Program-made: the position numbers and the translations under genes
In this document: in pieces, positions 1 to 10,430 of the stretch
Layout of the letters: every line of letters begins with the position of its first letter
Position numbering within the stretch: position 1 is the first letter of the stretch
Assembly (NCBI GenBank): GCA_951799405.1
Contig: OX637339.1
Location: 8,432,001-8,496,000, forward strand
DNA length: 64,000 nt
Origin: Agapetus fuscipes
Lineage: Eukaryota; Arthropoda; Insecta; Trichoptera; Glossosomatidae
Direction of reading: 5' to 3'
Notes under the pieces: model-generated
Seen by the model: only the letters and a program-made list of their open reading frames with translations
Told to the model about the DNA's origin: nothing
Database searches by the model: none

Positions 1-330
1 AAAGAATAATGTTCTACAATATTATACGTAACATTAAATTCTATAAAAAAAGTAAATAAAATTTTTGAAAATAAAAACATAAAGTGCCGTTTACATGATA
101 TCAAAAATTAAAATTAAAAAGCTACAAAAACCCATCAGAACGCAAAAAACTTTTATGTTTCTTAACTTTATCAGAATAAACTTTTGTATCACTATAATTC
201 ATAGTGAAAGATTTTTCAAATTTTAGAAAATTCAAGATGGCTTCCGAACAGCTGAAAGTTTCAAATGAGATTTTCTCAAAAACGGCTCCTACGATTTTTT
301 TTTTTTTCTGCATAATCGTCATTATAATAC
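1..330. other. AT-rich, nothing assigned
   Basis: Two overlapping short open frames on opposite strands, no family resemblance; low-complexity composition. Confidence 0.5.
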
Positions 331-940
331 TGCTATGTAACAACAATAACCATTGCCTCATAATTTTCTTTGTTTTGGGGGTTGCCATACAAGAGAAAAA
401 AATAATTTAAAATTTCTCGGCAGAGAAAGGGTTAACTAAAAAATAATGTTCGACAATTGAAAAGCTTTTATATATACCTACATACATGAATCATTACTTT
501 TTTTAAAAAAATATTATAAAGTATAGCCACCATACAAAGTGACCAATTTTCATACAAAAAAATATTGTAATATTTTTGGTAGCAAAACGTTTAATACCCA
601 TAAATAAACCTACAAAACAATTCGCTCAATCAATTGCTATGTTACAAAAATAAGCATTGCCTCTTAATACTCTTTGTTTTGGGGGTTGCCATACAAGAGA
701 AAACAATATTTTAAATTTTCCCGGCAGAGAACGGGTTAACTAAAAAATAATGTTCTACAATTGAAAAGCTCTTATATATACCTACATACATTAATCATTA
801 CTTTTTTCAAATAAATATTATAAGGTGTAGCCACCATACAAAGTGACAAATTTTAATACAAAAATAATTGTAATATTCTTGGTACTAAAACGCCTAATAT
901 AAAATACTAGGCTACGAGTCTTAAAATCTAGTAAGTTGTA
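331..940. repeat. Two-unit tandem repeat, period about 304
   Basis: TTTGTTTTGGGGGTTGCCAT occurs at 369 and 673; TATATATACCTACATACAT and GCCACCATACAAAGTGAC recur at the same spacing. The window start (AATAATGTTCTACAAT at 6) may be the end of a further unit. Confidence 0.75.
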
Positions 941-1214
941 CCCATATAATAATCAATCATAACTTTCCAAAATATCAATGAAAAGTATAGGTACCCACCA
1001 AACAAAGTGTTAGTTTTGATACAAACGGGATCAATGATAATACTGCAAAAAGACGATTGCTTAAAAAGATTAGCTTCATTACTTACACACAACTAAATGT
1101 TTTGTTATGAAAATTGGCTATGACCTAAACATGACCGTATTTTGTGCTATAAAGTCATGTGCAGTCCACTGTACAATTTATTTCTTTCTATGGTCTAATG
1201 GTGCTATTTAAAAA

Positions 1215-1320
1215 CACCAAATTCATTGCTCAACCGCCACCCAACGGGAATTTTCTAACTAAAAAAACGATGATACATCGATCATCTATAGATCAAATGT
1301 GTTGTGAATAACCTATGAGT
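1215..1320. repeat. Repeat M, copy 1
   Basis: TTGCTCAACCGCCACCCAAC, AACGATGATACATCGATCAT and GATCAAATGTGTTGTGAATA; same as 54.3 kb. Confidence 0.5.
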
Positions 1321-1384
1321 TGTAGGAGAATGTTTTTTGTATGTGACATAAAATAAGTCTAATATGTCATCAATAATCTTAGTA

Positions 1385-1490
1385 GCAAAGATATATAAAT
1401 ATTTCAGTTTAATGTTAAATGCAAGTTAACAAGCAGACACGTATAAGTTTGCGCTTGCACAATGTAGGTACATGCCGCATGCGAATCTAC
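1385..1490 (-). repeat. RTE-2 tail, partial
   Basis: GCAAAGATATAT, AACAAGCAGACACGTATAAG and TGCCGCATGCGAATCTAC; stops where a second copy starts. Confidence 0.55.
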
Positions 1491-1496
1491 AACATC

Positions 1497-1706
1497 TTAA
1501 TCTAAATCTAAGTTGCAAAGATATATTTGAGATTCATATTAAATGCATTCCCACAAGCAGACACGCATAATTTGCCGCATGTGGACCTACAATATAAAAA
1601 AAACCCCGATATCTCAAATGAGCATACAGTCTGCAACTCCTGCCAACCTTCCCTGAAACAGGAGTGACATTGGCAAAGTGACCCATTTTCTAGAGCATAG
1701 CACTCT
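1497..1706 (-). repeat. RTE-2 tail, solo
   Basis: AATCTAAATCTAAGTTGCAA through GACACGCATAATTTGCCGCA to TTCCCTGAAACAGGAGTGAC. Fuses into a SINE-2 head. Confidence 0.75.
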
Positions 1707-1730
1707 ACTGACTGAGCTATCTACCGGACA
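1689..1730 (-). repeat. SINE-2 head fragment
   Basis: Reverse complement reads CCGGTAGATAGCTCAGTCAG, a tRNA-like A-box region, joined directly to an RTE-2 tail. Confidence 0.45.
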
Positions 1731-1734
1731 AAAT

Positions 1735-2786
1735 TGATTCAAATTGATTCGTAGAATTGTGTTTACTGTTTTTACAATCAATCGATCTTCTCTATAAAGA
1801 CTAGTAGCTCTTCTGTCATTGGTAAATTAGTATGCAAATTCTTGGAAGCATTTTATAAATGCAGATAATAATCAGTAAATCTTTAGTCGTCTCGTATGTA
1901 GAACGGAAGCGTTTCGCAGTAAACGACATTCTCCTAATAAAATTAGCATAATCACTAGATCTCCTACATTTAATCTGATGATTAACCTTTTATTTTAGGT
2001 AAACAGAAATTGTCGTTAAAAAAACAAAATAAAACAGATTGTTTATGTGCGGTTTTAATTTTTTAACAAATTTTCTAAGATCGCAATCTAACACAGTTAT
2101 TCACAACAAATTTGATCCACAGCTTATCCATGGAATATCGTTATTTTTTGTGTGAAACATTGGGCTATAGTGCTGTTGATGAAGAATAAGTCCTAAGCAA
2201 CCAAGAAACCTATCACTTTGTCCCCCAGTTGTTGTTTGGCTTATCTACCATTTTATTCAAAGATAACCTTTCAATGAAGTTGTCTCAAAAATGACATACT
2301 ACATAATCTGAGCTAAGAAAAAAACGTTAAACTCAATACTGTGCGACTTTTTTCAAATATTTTTAAAATTAAGTTCCAATTTTCATAAGACACATTGGTC
2401 GAGTACACATACAAACATTGTTAATGTGAAATTACATTTGTTGCAGATAATACAAACAAACACTAAGGTGACGACTTGTGCGTTTTAACCGAGACAAGTT
2501 ACTTTAATTTTTACCCTTATGTAAAAGTGACGACCCCATTCAGGTATCGACTACATTAAAAACCACCTATATTAAAACTAAAAGTAGATATATTCAAAAG
2601 CATTAACCTATTTATTTCATCAAATAACTTTTGCTTTTTAAAAAAGTGAAGAAATATAATACATATTTTTTAATGTAGACCCGCCATTATAATTTATTAA
2701 GACGGATTTGCAGTTCACAAAAGTAAAAAAATATATATTAAGTATGAGGTCACAATGTCTGAGTCGGCAAATTCGTTAACATCTGT
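1735..2786. other. AT-rich, unassigned apart from repeat M at 2091
   Basis: No open frame above 60 codons, no recognisable transposon end besides the repeat M piece. Confidence 0.5.
2091..2155. repeat. Repeat M, terminal piece
   Basis: AGTTATTCACAACAAATTTG and ATCCACAGCTTATCCATGGA, in inverted orientation to copy 1. Confidence 0.4.
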
Positions 2787-2936
2787 ACCCTGAGTATAAA
2801 ACGTTTACATGAATTCCCCTCGATTGCGTAAATTGAAAATGTATTGAATATACTACGGCACTCCTCGTGAATGATTTAGTTTACATACATTTTTTCGATT
2901 TACGCAAGCGAGGAGAGTTTACGCAAGTTTTATATG
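2787..2936. mobile_element. MITE family P, copy 1
   Basis: ACCCTGAGTATAAAACG start, CCCCTCGATTGCGTAAATTG inverted against CGATTTACGCAAGCGAGG, and a decayed right end. Same family as 43158-43313. Confidence 0.6.
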
Positions 2937-3139
2937 AATATTATTAAAAGTACTGCTAATGAAATATCTGTGTCTGAATTAAATGTTTTCCTTAATGTAG
3001 GTAAAAAATATATAAAAGTGTTTTATTTGTCGTGCGATGTGGGCTTCCTTATCTCAGAAAAACACATGGGAGGAACGAAGAAAGAACTTTAGTAGAAAAA
3101 TTGTAAAAACTGGACTGTTTCTTTGTATTATCGATTAAT

Positions 3140-3463
3140 CTAATATATAAAATCAAACGGATGTATGTATGTTTGTCCTGTATGGAATCCTAAACTATTA
3201 AACAGATTGCGATGACACTTAGGTACATGAGTAACTCTTTACATGCTAACTTCGTCTTTTGTATAAAAAAAATAGAGCAATAAAGGCAACGAGAGCAGAA
3301 ATATGTTATTTTCACCTTTGACAGGGATTTTTTTTAGATTAAATGAAGTGTGCAAGGACACAACAAGTGGAGATACATGTGCCGATATAATGGCCACCCC
3401 TAACACGATACAATAACAGTAACCAGACGAGCCACCACAAGGGGTGGCAGGGTACAGCTAGTA
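3140..3463. mobile_element. Possible non-autonomous Helitron-like element
   Basis: AATCTAATATATAAAATCAA at the left, GATGTATGTATGTTTGTCC near it, and GGGTGGCAGGGTACAGCTAG with a hairpin (CCACC..GGGGTGG) at the right. This start and end pair is common in insect non-autonomous elements often classed with Helitrons; assignment is tentative. Confidence 0.35.
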
Positions 3464-3717
3464 TAAAATAAATAAATGGAAAATCAGAACCATAGACTCA
3501 GCAAGGCAAGGTCTCGTTATAATCAGTTTCTAGGCAACCGTAAACGAGGAGTGTCATACATAAATCGTTGGGATTGTATGTCTCTTTTTGGACATATGAC
3601 GCTAATACTTTTTGTGTCGTTATTGTTTTATTGTTATTTTGTATTTTTATAATATGTATTAGCATTGTTAGTGCGCTTTGTACCTTTTCCTTAAAAAAAA
3701 AAACTAATGAAGAACAC

Positions 3718-3835
3718 ACAGTTAAGCTGCACATAGAGCATAAGTTCCTACCGCAATGCCCCCGAAGTGGTCGCATGTGGCGTGTGGAACCTTTTTTTTG
3801 TTAGATTGTCAGGGGACCAGCTAGCAGTCTTACAA
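3718..3835 (-). repeat. SINE-2 3' end fragment
   Basis: AGTTAAGCTGCACATAGAGC, TTCCTACCGCAATGCCCCCG and GTGGCGTGTGGAACC match the 3' half of SINE-2. Confidence 0.4.
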
Positions 3836-4049
3836 TAAAATATGCATTTAAAAATTAAAACCCGGAGCCGCCAACATTGTAGTTCAACCGCCACTTTTTT
3901 GCTCTTTGTATTTGATTGTTACTCGTATCTGTTTTATCAATTCATCAATTTTCTGTGTTCTGTATTTCATTATTGTGTCTAACATAGCAGAATCATAGTG
4001 AGTTATTTACAATTATCGTGTATTTTTAGAATCATCTTTTAGAATCATA

Positions 4050-4219
4050 AGTTGACGCTGCACATGCAGCATGTAAATCTACAACATTAAAAGCCAAATC
4101 TCAAATGAACATACACCCTTCAACTCTTGCCGACCTTCCGTGAAACAGGTGTGACATCGGCAAAGTGCACCATTTTCAACAGCATGGGTGGTCAGCCGCA
4201 TACCAACCTATAAGTCAAG
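4050..4219 (-). repeat. RTE-2 tail, solo
   Basis: GCAGCATGTAAATCTACAAC, AACTCTTGCCGACCTTCCGT, GGGTGGTCAGCCGCATACCA, ending at the family boundary CCTATAAGTCAAGAA. Confidence 0.75.
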
Positions 4220-4224
4220 AATTG

Positions 4225-4260
4225 AATCAACATTATGATGATGATAATGATTATGATTTT
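4225..4260. repeat. ATG/ATGATA microsatellite
   Basis: ATTATGATGATGATAATGAT, a short simple repeat. Confidence 0.6.
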
Positions 4261-4329
4261 TAGGCCATCAATATAACAAGAAAATCATAACAGCCTTATC
4301 ATACCGACAAGGCTTACTCAGCCTTTACA

Positions 4330-4643
4330 ATAAATGAGAACCAGCATACGGTGCTACTTCTTACCACATAGACCCCGAAGAGTTTAGTGAGGGGTATGGA
4401 ACTTTATATTTACAGATGAGAGGACTGGATTTACGCAAAGCACTACAGTTAAAATGAGGTTTCCTCCGCTTCCGAGGGGCTGGTTCTCATTTTTTGTGAA
4501 GGCTGAATAAACCGTGCCGGTATTGTGATTGTAGGTCTGTAATAAACACCGAAACGGAAAATCATTTCTGACACGCTCTGTGGGATTCAAGCCCAAGCTC
4601 TTGGAATGAAATGCAAGCACAAACTGAGATATCAACCGGACAA
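4330..4643 (-). repeat. SINE-2 copy
   Basis: On the minus strand: GGTTGATATCTCAGTTTGTG, TGGGCTTGAATCCCACAGAG (B-box), CCGTTTCGGTG, then GAGAACCAGCCCCTCGGAAG and a TATGTGGTAAGAAGTAGCAC end. A short inverted piece of the same family lies just beyond, at 4303-4335. Confidence 0.65.
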
Positions 4644-4649
4644 CCAGAG

Positions 4650-4955
4650 AACCAGCGTATAGTACAAATTCTTACCACATAGGCTCGAAAGAGTTCAATG
4701 AGGGTTATTAAACTTTTCATTGACAGGTTATTAACAGGTGACTGGCTTTACGCAAAGCACTTCAGTTAAAGCGAGGTTTCCCCTGCTTTCGAGGGGCTGG
4801 TTCTCATTTATTGTAAAGGTCGAGTAAACTATGCCGGTATTTTGATTATGGGTGTGAAATAAACACTGAAACTAGAAATCCTTTCTGACATCCTGGATGC
4901 CGATGGAACCCTAGCTCTCAGCATGGAATGCAAGTTATCTACCATCAGAACCATC
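4650..4955 (-). repeat. SINE-2 copy, tandem with previous
   Basis: Same landmarks as 4330-4643 (GAGAACCAGCCCCTCGAAAG, CTTTGCGTAAAGCCAGTCAC, AGCTAGGGTTCCATCGG), in head-to-tail arrangement and the same orientation. Confidence 0.6.
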
Positions 4956-5244
4956 GACCGCACCATTAAAAAAAAATGTTCACTTTTTCTTAACCTGTGA
5001 AACTTTACATTTTATTATCTTTGATTTTTGTTCCAAATCAATTGAAATCATGTTAAAATTGACTCTATTTGTATTGAAGCAAGCAAAATTGAAATAACGA
5101 AATGTTTTTTGGACCACGGTGTATTTTATTAAACCAGTTTCTCTCCAACTAATATGATGCTCGGATCATTTTAATAGTCGTTATTACGAGTGTGGGAATT
5201 AAACAGATAAGCCCAGAGCCTTACCAGCCACGTTTACAACCAAA

Positions 5245-5575
5245 GTCGGCAATCTAGGTTTTTTCCGATTTAAAATTAATATAAAAAACATAGAGAATGA
5301 TTTTTTCATCATTTCCATACATTTATCACATTTTTTTAAATATCCTTGATGGCCGCTTTTGTTTGTATACTATTCACGCGAGACAATATCTCTTTTCTTA
5401 TAAAACCAAATGCGGCAATCTAGGTTTATTTTCATATGAGAGATACGTATATACAAACAAAGAGAATAATTTCCTCATCATTTCTATTTAATGCATTTTT
5501 TTTTTGTAATATCCTATATGACCGTTTTTGTTCGTATAGTACTCATTTGGCCGCGAGACAATATCTCTCCCCGAG
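5245..5575. repeat. Two-unit tandem repeat, period about 165
   Basis: CGGCAATCTAGGTTT, AGAGAATRATTT, and CGCGAGACAATATCTCT recur at 5247 and 5412. A dispersed relative lies at 11925-12060 (GTAGCAATCTAGGCATTTTG). Confidence 0.6.
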
Positions 5576-5639
5576 ATAGCAGTGCGTAAGACGGGTCCAT
5601 ACGTTGTGTTTATGGGTGTTATTCATTGCCCTGTCATGT

Positions 5640-5880
5640 CAGGCTGATTCAAAGAAATCGTCGCGTGGTTTTGCTTCACCTTTTAATTTGCTACGTTGCG
5701 AAACATCTTGCAACAATAAAAGCTCAATTTTTTTATGTGAGTATACCCAGAGCAAGAGTTGTAGCGGATTTCGTGCGGTAGGAGTATGGGACTGGAGGAG
5801 AAATGCTTGATCGATGAAGCCAAGACACATCTCAGGCTATCACGCCAATAACGATGGTGATGAAGTTGGTTTTGACCACC
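5640..5880 (+). mobile_element. LINE type-B 3' fragment
   Basis: GTGCGGTAGGAGTATGGGAC, then GAAGCCAAGACACATCTC and a CACGCCAATAACGATGGTGA end match the 3' end of the LINE at 24.37-24.83 kb. The coding part is mostly deleted. The part from 5640 (GGCTGATTCAAAG.. TTTTGCTTCACC) recurs at 11450-11500. Confidence 0.55.
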
Positions 5881-5924
5881 TGACCTACATAGCCTCGTGA
5901 CAATATTTTAAAGATTTTTGATGT

Positions 5925-6015
5925 AATTATACCCGGAGCAAGATAGCTTGATGGCAGATTTTTGTGTGGTACGACAATGGGACTGGAGAAGAGATACGTT
6001 GAATAGCGGTTGATC
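5925..6015 (+). mobile_element. LINE type-B 3' fragment
   Basis: ATTATACCCGGAGCAAGATA and GTGTGGTACGACAATGGGAC resemble 5735-5800, so this is a second decayed piece of the same family directly downstream. Confidence 0.45.
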
Positions 6016-6033
6016 AAAGAAGAATAATATTTG

Positions 6034-6163
6034 GATGATTTATTTGGTGAGCGCTGTTTTTGTGTCTATCAAACCTCAAGAGCCCTCTGCGAGCTTGGTC
6101 GTTGCTGTAGAAAGCGCCAATTCTCAAGCAAGATCCGGTTGCTGTAAGGCTGGATGGACCTTT
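6034..6163 (-). repeat. SINE-1 3' part
   Basis: Reverse complement gives GGTCCATCCAGCCTTACAGC, TCTTGCTTGAGAATTGGCGC, GCAGAGGGCTCTTGAG and CACCAAATAAATCATCC, matching the end of the 55684 copy. It abuts the truncated start of RTE-1. Confidence 0.65.
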
Positions 6164-6164
6164 A

Positions 6165-8460
6165 GTGACCAGTCTTGGGTATACCGTATACAGTATACCG
6201 TGGAGCTGTGCTGAACACAGACCACTATTTGCTGTGCTCGAGAATAATGATAGGAGATGTAAAAAGGAATTGGTGAGTATGAAGCGAATAAAAGTTGAAA
6301 AAATGAATGATGTAAGTATAAAAGAAAAGTACAAATGTGAGATGAATGAAAGACTTAACCACGATGAGTTAAAAAAAACAAAAGAAGAAGGATGTGTTGA
6401 AAAAATGTGGTCAAAAATGAAAGAAAATATGATTGAATGTGCGAAATCTGTTTGTGGTGAAGCGAAGGTCTGTAAAAGAAGAGGTGATGCATGGTGGAAT
6501 GACGAAGTGAGAGAAGCTATTGAACAGAAGAAGAATGCTTTTAATAGATGGCTGAATGATAGGAAAAATCAAGCTCTAGAAGAGATATATAAGCAAGCAA
6601 AACGAAGAGCCAAAACCGTCGTCTTTGAGAGTAAGATGAAAATAGAAAGTAAGGAAAATGAGAGAGCGCAGCAGAATTTCCTCACCAATAAAAAATCTTT
6701 CTGGAGCTGGGTACGTGATAAAAATGAAAGTCGCGGATCAACCACCCCAGGCATTAAAAACGCTGAGGGAATCTTGCTGTGGGACGAAAGTGATGTAAGG
6801 AAGAGATGGAATGAATATTTTAAAAATTTATATGGCCAGGGCGAAAAAGACTATTATGATGTTGAATATAATGACAGCGATGAAGAAATTGTGAAAGAGG
6901 ATGTGATAATAAGTATAAAAGAACTGAAGAATGGAAAAGTTGCTGGGAATGATGGTGTGAATGCTGAGATGATCAAATGTGCTGGGGAGTGCATGGTTGA
7001 ATGGATGTTTGAACTGTGCAAGATGTGTGTGAAAGAGAGTAAAGTGCCGATGGACTGGAAAAAGGCGGTCATTGTTCCTATCTACAAAGGAAAAGGTGAC
7101 AAAAAGGACTGCCAAAATTTCAGGCCCATCAGTCTTCTCAGTATAGCTGGTAAAGTATTGTGTAAGGTTCTCATAAAAAAAGTGAGACTGTCTACCGGTC
7201 ATGGGGTTTCTGATATCCAGACTGGCTTTATGCCAGGAAGAGGGTGTGTAGACCAGATCTTCACTCTCAGACAGATTGTTGAAAAACATCTGGCTGTGGG
7301 TCGGAAGGTCTACACGGCTTTTGTGGATCTCGAGAAGGCTTTTGACTCGGTAGACAGAGGTATGATGTGGAAAGTACTCCTAAAGTACGGTGTGAACGGC
7401 AAGCTTCTGAATGGAATACGCGCCATCTATGAAAATAGTTTGGCGTGTGTAAGAGTGGATGGTAAATGTAGCGAATGGTTTGATGTTTACAAGGGAGTAC
7501 GACAGGGGTGTGTAATGAGTCCGTGGTTATTTAACATAATCATGGACAATTGTATGAAAGAAGCAGAAATTTCTCATTATGGTGTGAAAGTGGGTGAGAC
7601 GAATGTTGGAGTTCTTCTCTATGCTGACGATGCCGTAGTGTTGGCTGATACAGCGGAGGAGCTCCAGATGATACTCACCAAAATGAATGATGCTTTTAGT
7701 AAGAACGATTTAAAAGTGAATGCCAGTAAGACGAAAGTATTAGTGTTTGACAGGACTGAGGAATGCGAGGAAATTGAGATAAGACTGAATGAAACAAGAG
7801 TGGAGGTCGTGAAAGAATTTGATTATCTGGGAAGCAAGTTTGAGTCGAATGGGAAATTGACGAAAGAATTGGAAAAGCGTGCTAGTAGAGGAAGAAGTGT
7901 AATGGGAACGATTGGAAGAATTGCAAGAAATAGGAAACTTACGAAGAATATGAGATTGGCGGTCCACAATGGTATATTGGTTCCGACATTGATGTATGGA
8001 AGTGAGGCGTGGACAGTTAATGAATGTGAGCTGAGTAAAGTATGTACGGTTGAAATGGCTTACCTGAGAGCAATGGCTGGAAAAACACTGAATGATAGAG
8101 TACGTAATGATTGGGTGATGAACGAGTGTGGTATAAAAGAGAATATGAGAATGAAAGTACAAAAAAGTACGATGAGATGGTTCGGACATCTCGAAAGAAT
8201 GGATGATGAACGACTAACGAAGAAAGTGTACAAAGGAAATGTCAGAGGAAAGCGCGGAAGGGGAAGGCCGAGGAAAGAATGGTTAGACCAAATAGGTGAG
8301 ATTGCGAAAGAATGGAACCTGCAGAGTGAAAATAAGAGAAGAGTATGTATGAAAAAGGTGATGAATATTGAGGAAATGAAAGTGGTTTGTAAGGACAGAA
8401 AAAAGTGGAGGCGCATCTGCGGAGGTACCGGCCACCCCTAGTGGAACGGCGGCAGGATAC
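6165..8460 (+). mobile_element. RTE-1: 5'-truncated RTE-like LINE, long reverse-transcriptase frame
   Basis: A 758-codon frame (6165-8441) covers the linker, the reverse transcriptase and the whole C-terminal region of an RTE-type LINE. Visible blocks: DWKKAVIVPIYKGKGDKK (about residue 300), RPISLLS (320), the AFVDLEKAFDSVD palm motif (385), GVRQGCVMSPWLF (444), the catalytic YADD (486), then LMYGSEAWTV (605) and a basic RGKRGRGRPRKEW tail. The endonuclease is missing except its last stretch: 6205-6276 in another frame reads NTDHYLL, matching the conserved SDH end of the endonuclease, then stops. So a frameshift lies near 6270-6285 and the first residues of the 758-codon frame are not native. 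The stop TAG is followed by a short tail with ACAGT repeats (8459-8475). Dead for autonomous movement, but the frame is otherwise free of stops, so insertion is fairly recent. Confidence 0.9.
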
Positions 8461-8507
8461 AGTACAGTACAGTACTTGGGTAAAGTTATATGAATTTTTC
8501 ACACAGC

Positions 8508-8618
8508 GAAGAGCATAGTTGCAAATATAAATGGTCCTTTTTTTTTGCTCCGCTGGGATTCGAGCCCACAACTTTCCATTTACGAGTCAGAAGTGTTAAC
8601 CACTAGACTACGGACCGG
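8508..8618 (-). repeat. SINE-1 5' part
   Basis: Read on the minus strand: GGTCCGTAGTCTAGTGGTTA (A-box), ACTCGTAAATGGAAAGTTG, GGGCTCGAATCCCAGCGGAG (B-box), then the body. The best preserved head of the family. Confidence 0.75.
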
Positions 8619-8621
8619 TCA

Positions 8622-8710
8622 AAGAAACTAAGAGCCATCTCAGTTGGCTCATCTTTTCATGCCAGCGACTATGGTGATAAATATTGTTTCAAGCACCTGG
8701 TTAAAACCTG
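8622..8710 (+). mobile_element. LINE type-B 3' end fragment
   Basis: CCATCTCAGTTGGCTCATC, then ATGCCAGCGACTATGGTGAT and TATTGTTTCAAGCACC match the tail at 11180-11225. Sits between two SINE-1 pieces. Confidence 0.4.
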
Positions 8711-8737
8711 GTAACAATATATTTTCTCGTGATTAAA

Positions 8738-8775
8738 ATACATTTTGGACCGGTCCGTAGTCTAGTCGCTGCCTT
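8738..8775 (+). repeat. SINE-1 head fragment
   Basis: GACCGGTCCGTAGTCTAGTC matches the SINE-1 start, cut off after about 25 bases. Confidence 0.5.
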
Positions 8776-8780
8776 AGTTC

Positions 8781-8990
8781 TTGTTTAGCGTAAACGCCAT
8801 TGAGAAAATTTTACATGAGCAATGTTTGCATGTGTACTGGACCAATGTGTCTTATAAAAACAAGAAATTTATTTTTAAAATATTTAAAAGAACTCTCACA
8901 TTATCGAGTTTTACGGGTTTTCTTAGCTCAGATTGTGTAGAATTTGATTCACAAGACAACTGCATGACAAAGTCATATTTGACAAGATTG
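8781..8990 (+). repeat. Repeat R, copy 1
   Basis: AGCAATGTTTGCATGTGTAC, GACCAATGTGTCTTATAAAA and TAGCTCAGATTGTGTAGAAT recur at 19.8 and 35.9 kb. Not assigned to a class. Confidence 0.5.
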
Positions 8991-8997
8991 GCGTATA

Positions 8998-9153
8998 CGG
9001 TAAACAAGAACTGGGGGAGCGTAGTGGCAACACTTCGGACTCGTAAATGGAAGGTTGTGGATTCGGATCCCAGAGGAGCACAAAAATATACAATTTATAT
9101 TTCCAAATATGCTCTTTTATGGGTTGAAAAAATTCATAAAACCTATACCAAAG
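8998..9153 (+). repeat. SINE-1 left half (split by RTE-2)
   Basis: Degenerate tRNA-like head (CGGACTCGTAAATGGAAGGT, GGATTCGGATCCC), then the family body CAAAAATATACAATTTATAT and GCTCTTTTATGGGTTGAAA. The copy continues at 10431 after the RTE-2 insertion. Confidence 0.65.
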
Positions 9154-10430
9154 ACCGGTTATTAACATAGTCATGGACAAGTGTGTTCGAGATGCTAGAC
9201 TTGATGATTGTGGATTAATGATAGGAGAGAGCAAAGTGAGTGTTCTACTGTATGCGGATGATGCTGTTCTTGTATCGGACTCAGCAGTAGAATTGCAAAC
9301 GATGCTCTCTAGATTGAACGAAGCTCTGCTAGGTAATTATTTGAAATTGAATGCAAGTAAGACGAAAGTTTTGATTTTTGAAAGAAATGAAGAAAATACG
9401 AACTACGAATTTAGAATAAACAGAATGAATGTTGATGTGGTAAATGAGTTTGTATACTTGGGAAGTAAGTTTGAAAAAGATGGAAGAATGACAGGTGAAC
9501 TTGAAAGAAGAGTAATGAAGGGCAGGTGTGTACTGGGTGCCACAGCTTGTATCGCCAAAAATCAAAACATATCTAAAAATGCTCGATTGGCGGTACGCAG
9601 TGGCATACTTTTACCCACCTTGATGTATGGAAGCGAGGCCTGGACGGTGAATGAAAGTGAAATTAGTAAAGTCCATACTGTTGAAATGGACTTTCTAAGA
9701 AGTATGATTGGGAAAAAACGGAGTGACAGGGTGAGGAATGATTTTGTAAGAAAAGAATGTGGTGCAAAAGAAAGTGTGAAAGTGAAGATTAAAAGAAGTT
9801 TGTTAAGATGGTTTGGGCATATGGAGAGAATGAATGAGGAAAGACTGACGAAGAAAGTATATGTTGGTAGAATAGATGGATGTCGTGGTAGAGGAAGACC
9901 GAGAAAGGTATGGATGGACCAAATATCCGAAATTGCGAATGAATGGAATATCCAGAGTCATAATAAAAGAAGAGCCTGTATGAAGAAAATTATGACTCTG
10001 GAGGAAATGAAAGAAGTATGTAAGGACAGAGAGAAATGGCGGTTGATCTGTAATGTTGGCGGCTAGGGTTTATTAAATTGGAATTTGTTTTAATTTGTAA
10101 ATGGATATTTTGTATTGGATATTATTATTTAGTGATGTATAAAATGTAATTTGTCGTGTGTGTGTGTTCCTTGACTTATAGGTTGGTATGCGGCTGACCA
10201 CCCATGCTGTAAAAATGGTTCACTTTGCCAATGTCACCCCTGTCTCAGGGAAGGACGGCAAGAGTTGCAGGGTGTATGTCCATTTGAGATTTGGTTTTTA
10301 TGTTGTAGGTTCACATGAGGCATGTGCAAGCGCGAACTTGTACGTGTCTGGTTGTGAGAATGCATGTAATGTGAATCTCCAATGTAACATATCTTTGCAA
10401 CTTAGATTAGATTAGATTAGATTAGGTTAC
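9154..10430 (+). mobile_element. RTE-2: 5'-truncated RTE-like LINE with long 3' tail
   Basis: Begins inside the reverse transcriptase (INIVMDKC, matching FNIIMDNC of the copy at 6165) and stays open to the stop at 10064-10066. It has YADD, LMYGSEAWTV, LLRWFGHMERM and a RGRGRPRKVW basic tail. Unlike RTE-1 it has a 3' untranslated part of about 360 bases: an AT-rich spacer, then from about 10160 a 270-base module starting TTCCTTGACTTATAGG and ending in GATTA repeats. It is inserted in a tRNA-type SINE (SINE-1), whose halves lie at 8998-9153 and 10431-10497. The ATG at 9173 is not a true start. Confidence 0.88.
10160..10430 (+). repeat. RTE-2 3' tail module (reference copy)
   Basis: Landmarks in order: CTTGACTTATAGGTTGGTAT, GCTGACCACCCATGCTGTAA, GGTTCACTTTGCCAATGTCA, CCCCTGT..CAGGGAAGG, GCATGTGCAAGCGCGAACTT, TCTTTGCAACTTAGATTAGA and a GATTA array. 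The same module follows the nested RTE copy at 21.2 kb at nearly the same distance from the stop codon, which ties it to the LINE. Solitary copies occur throughout the window. Confidence 0.85.

Noticed and set aside
4384..4635. 83-codon minus-strand frame
   Set aside because: Lies wholly within a SINE-2 copy.
6828..8571. Several minus-strand frames of 70-150 codons
   Set aside because: Antisense shadows of the RTE-1 reverse-transcriptase frame.
8508..8618. Possible tRNA gene
   Set aside because: Good A and B boxes but no full cloverleaf, and the same head occurs in multiple SINE copies; a SINE head is the better reading. The same holds for 25265, 43409 and 55684.
10188..10415. 75-codon frame with a protein-like look
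   Set aside because: It is the translated RTE-2 3' tail; other copies of the tail are broken in this frame.
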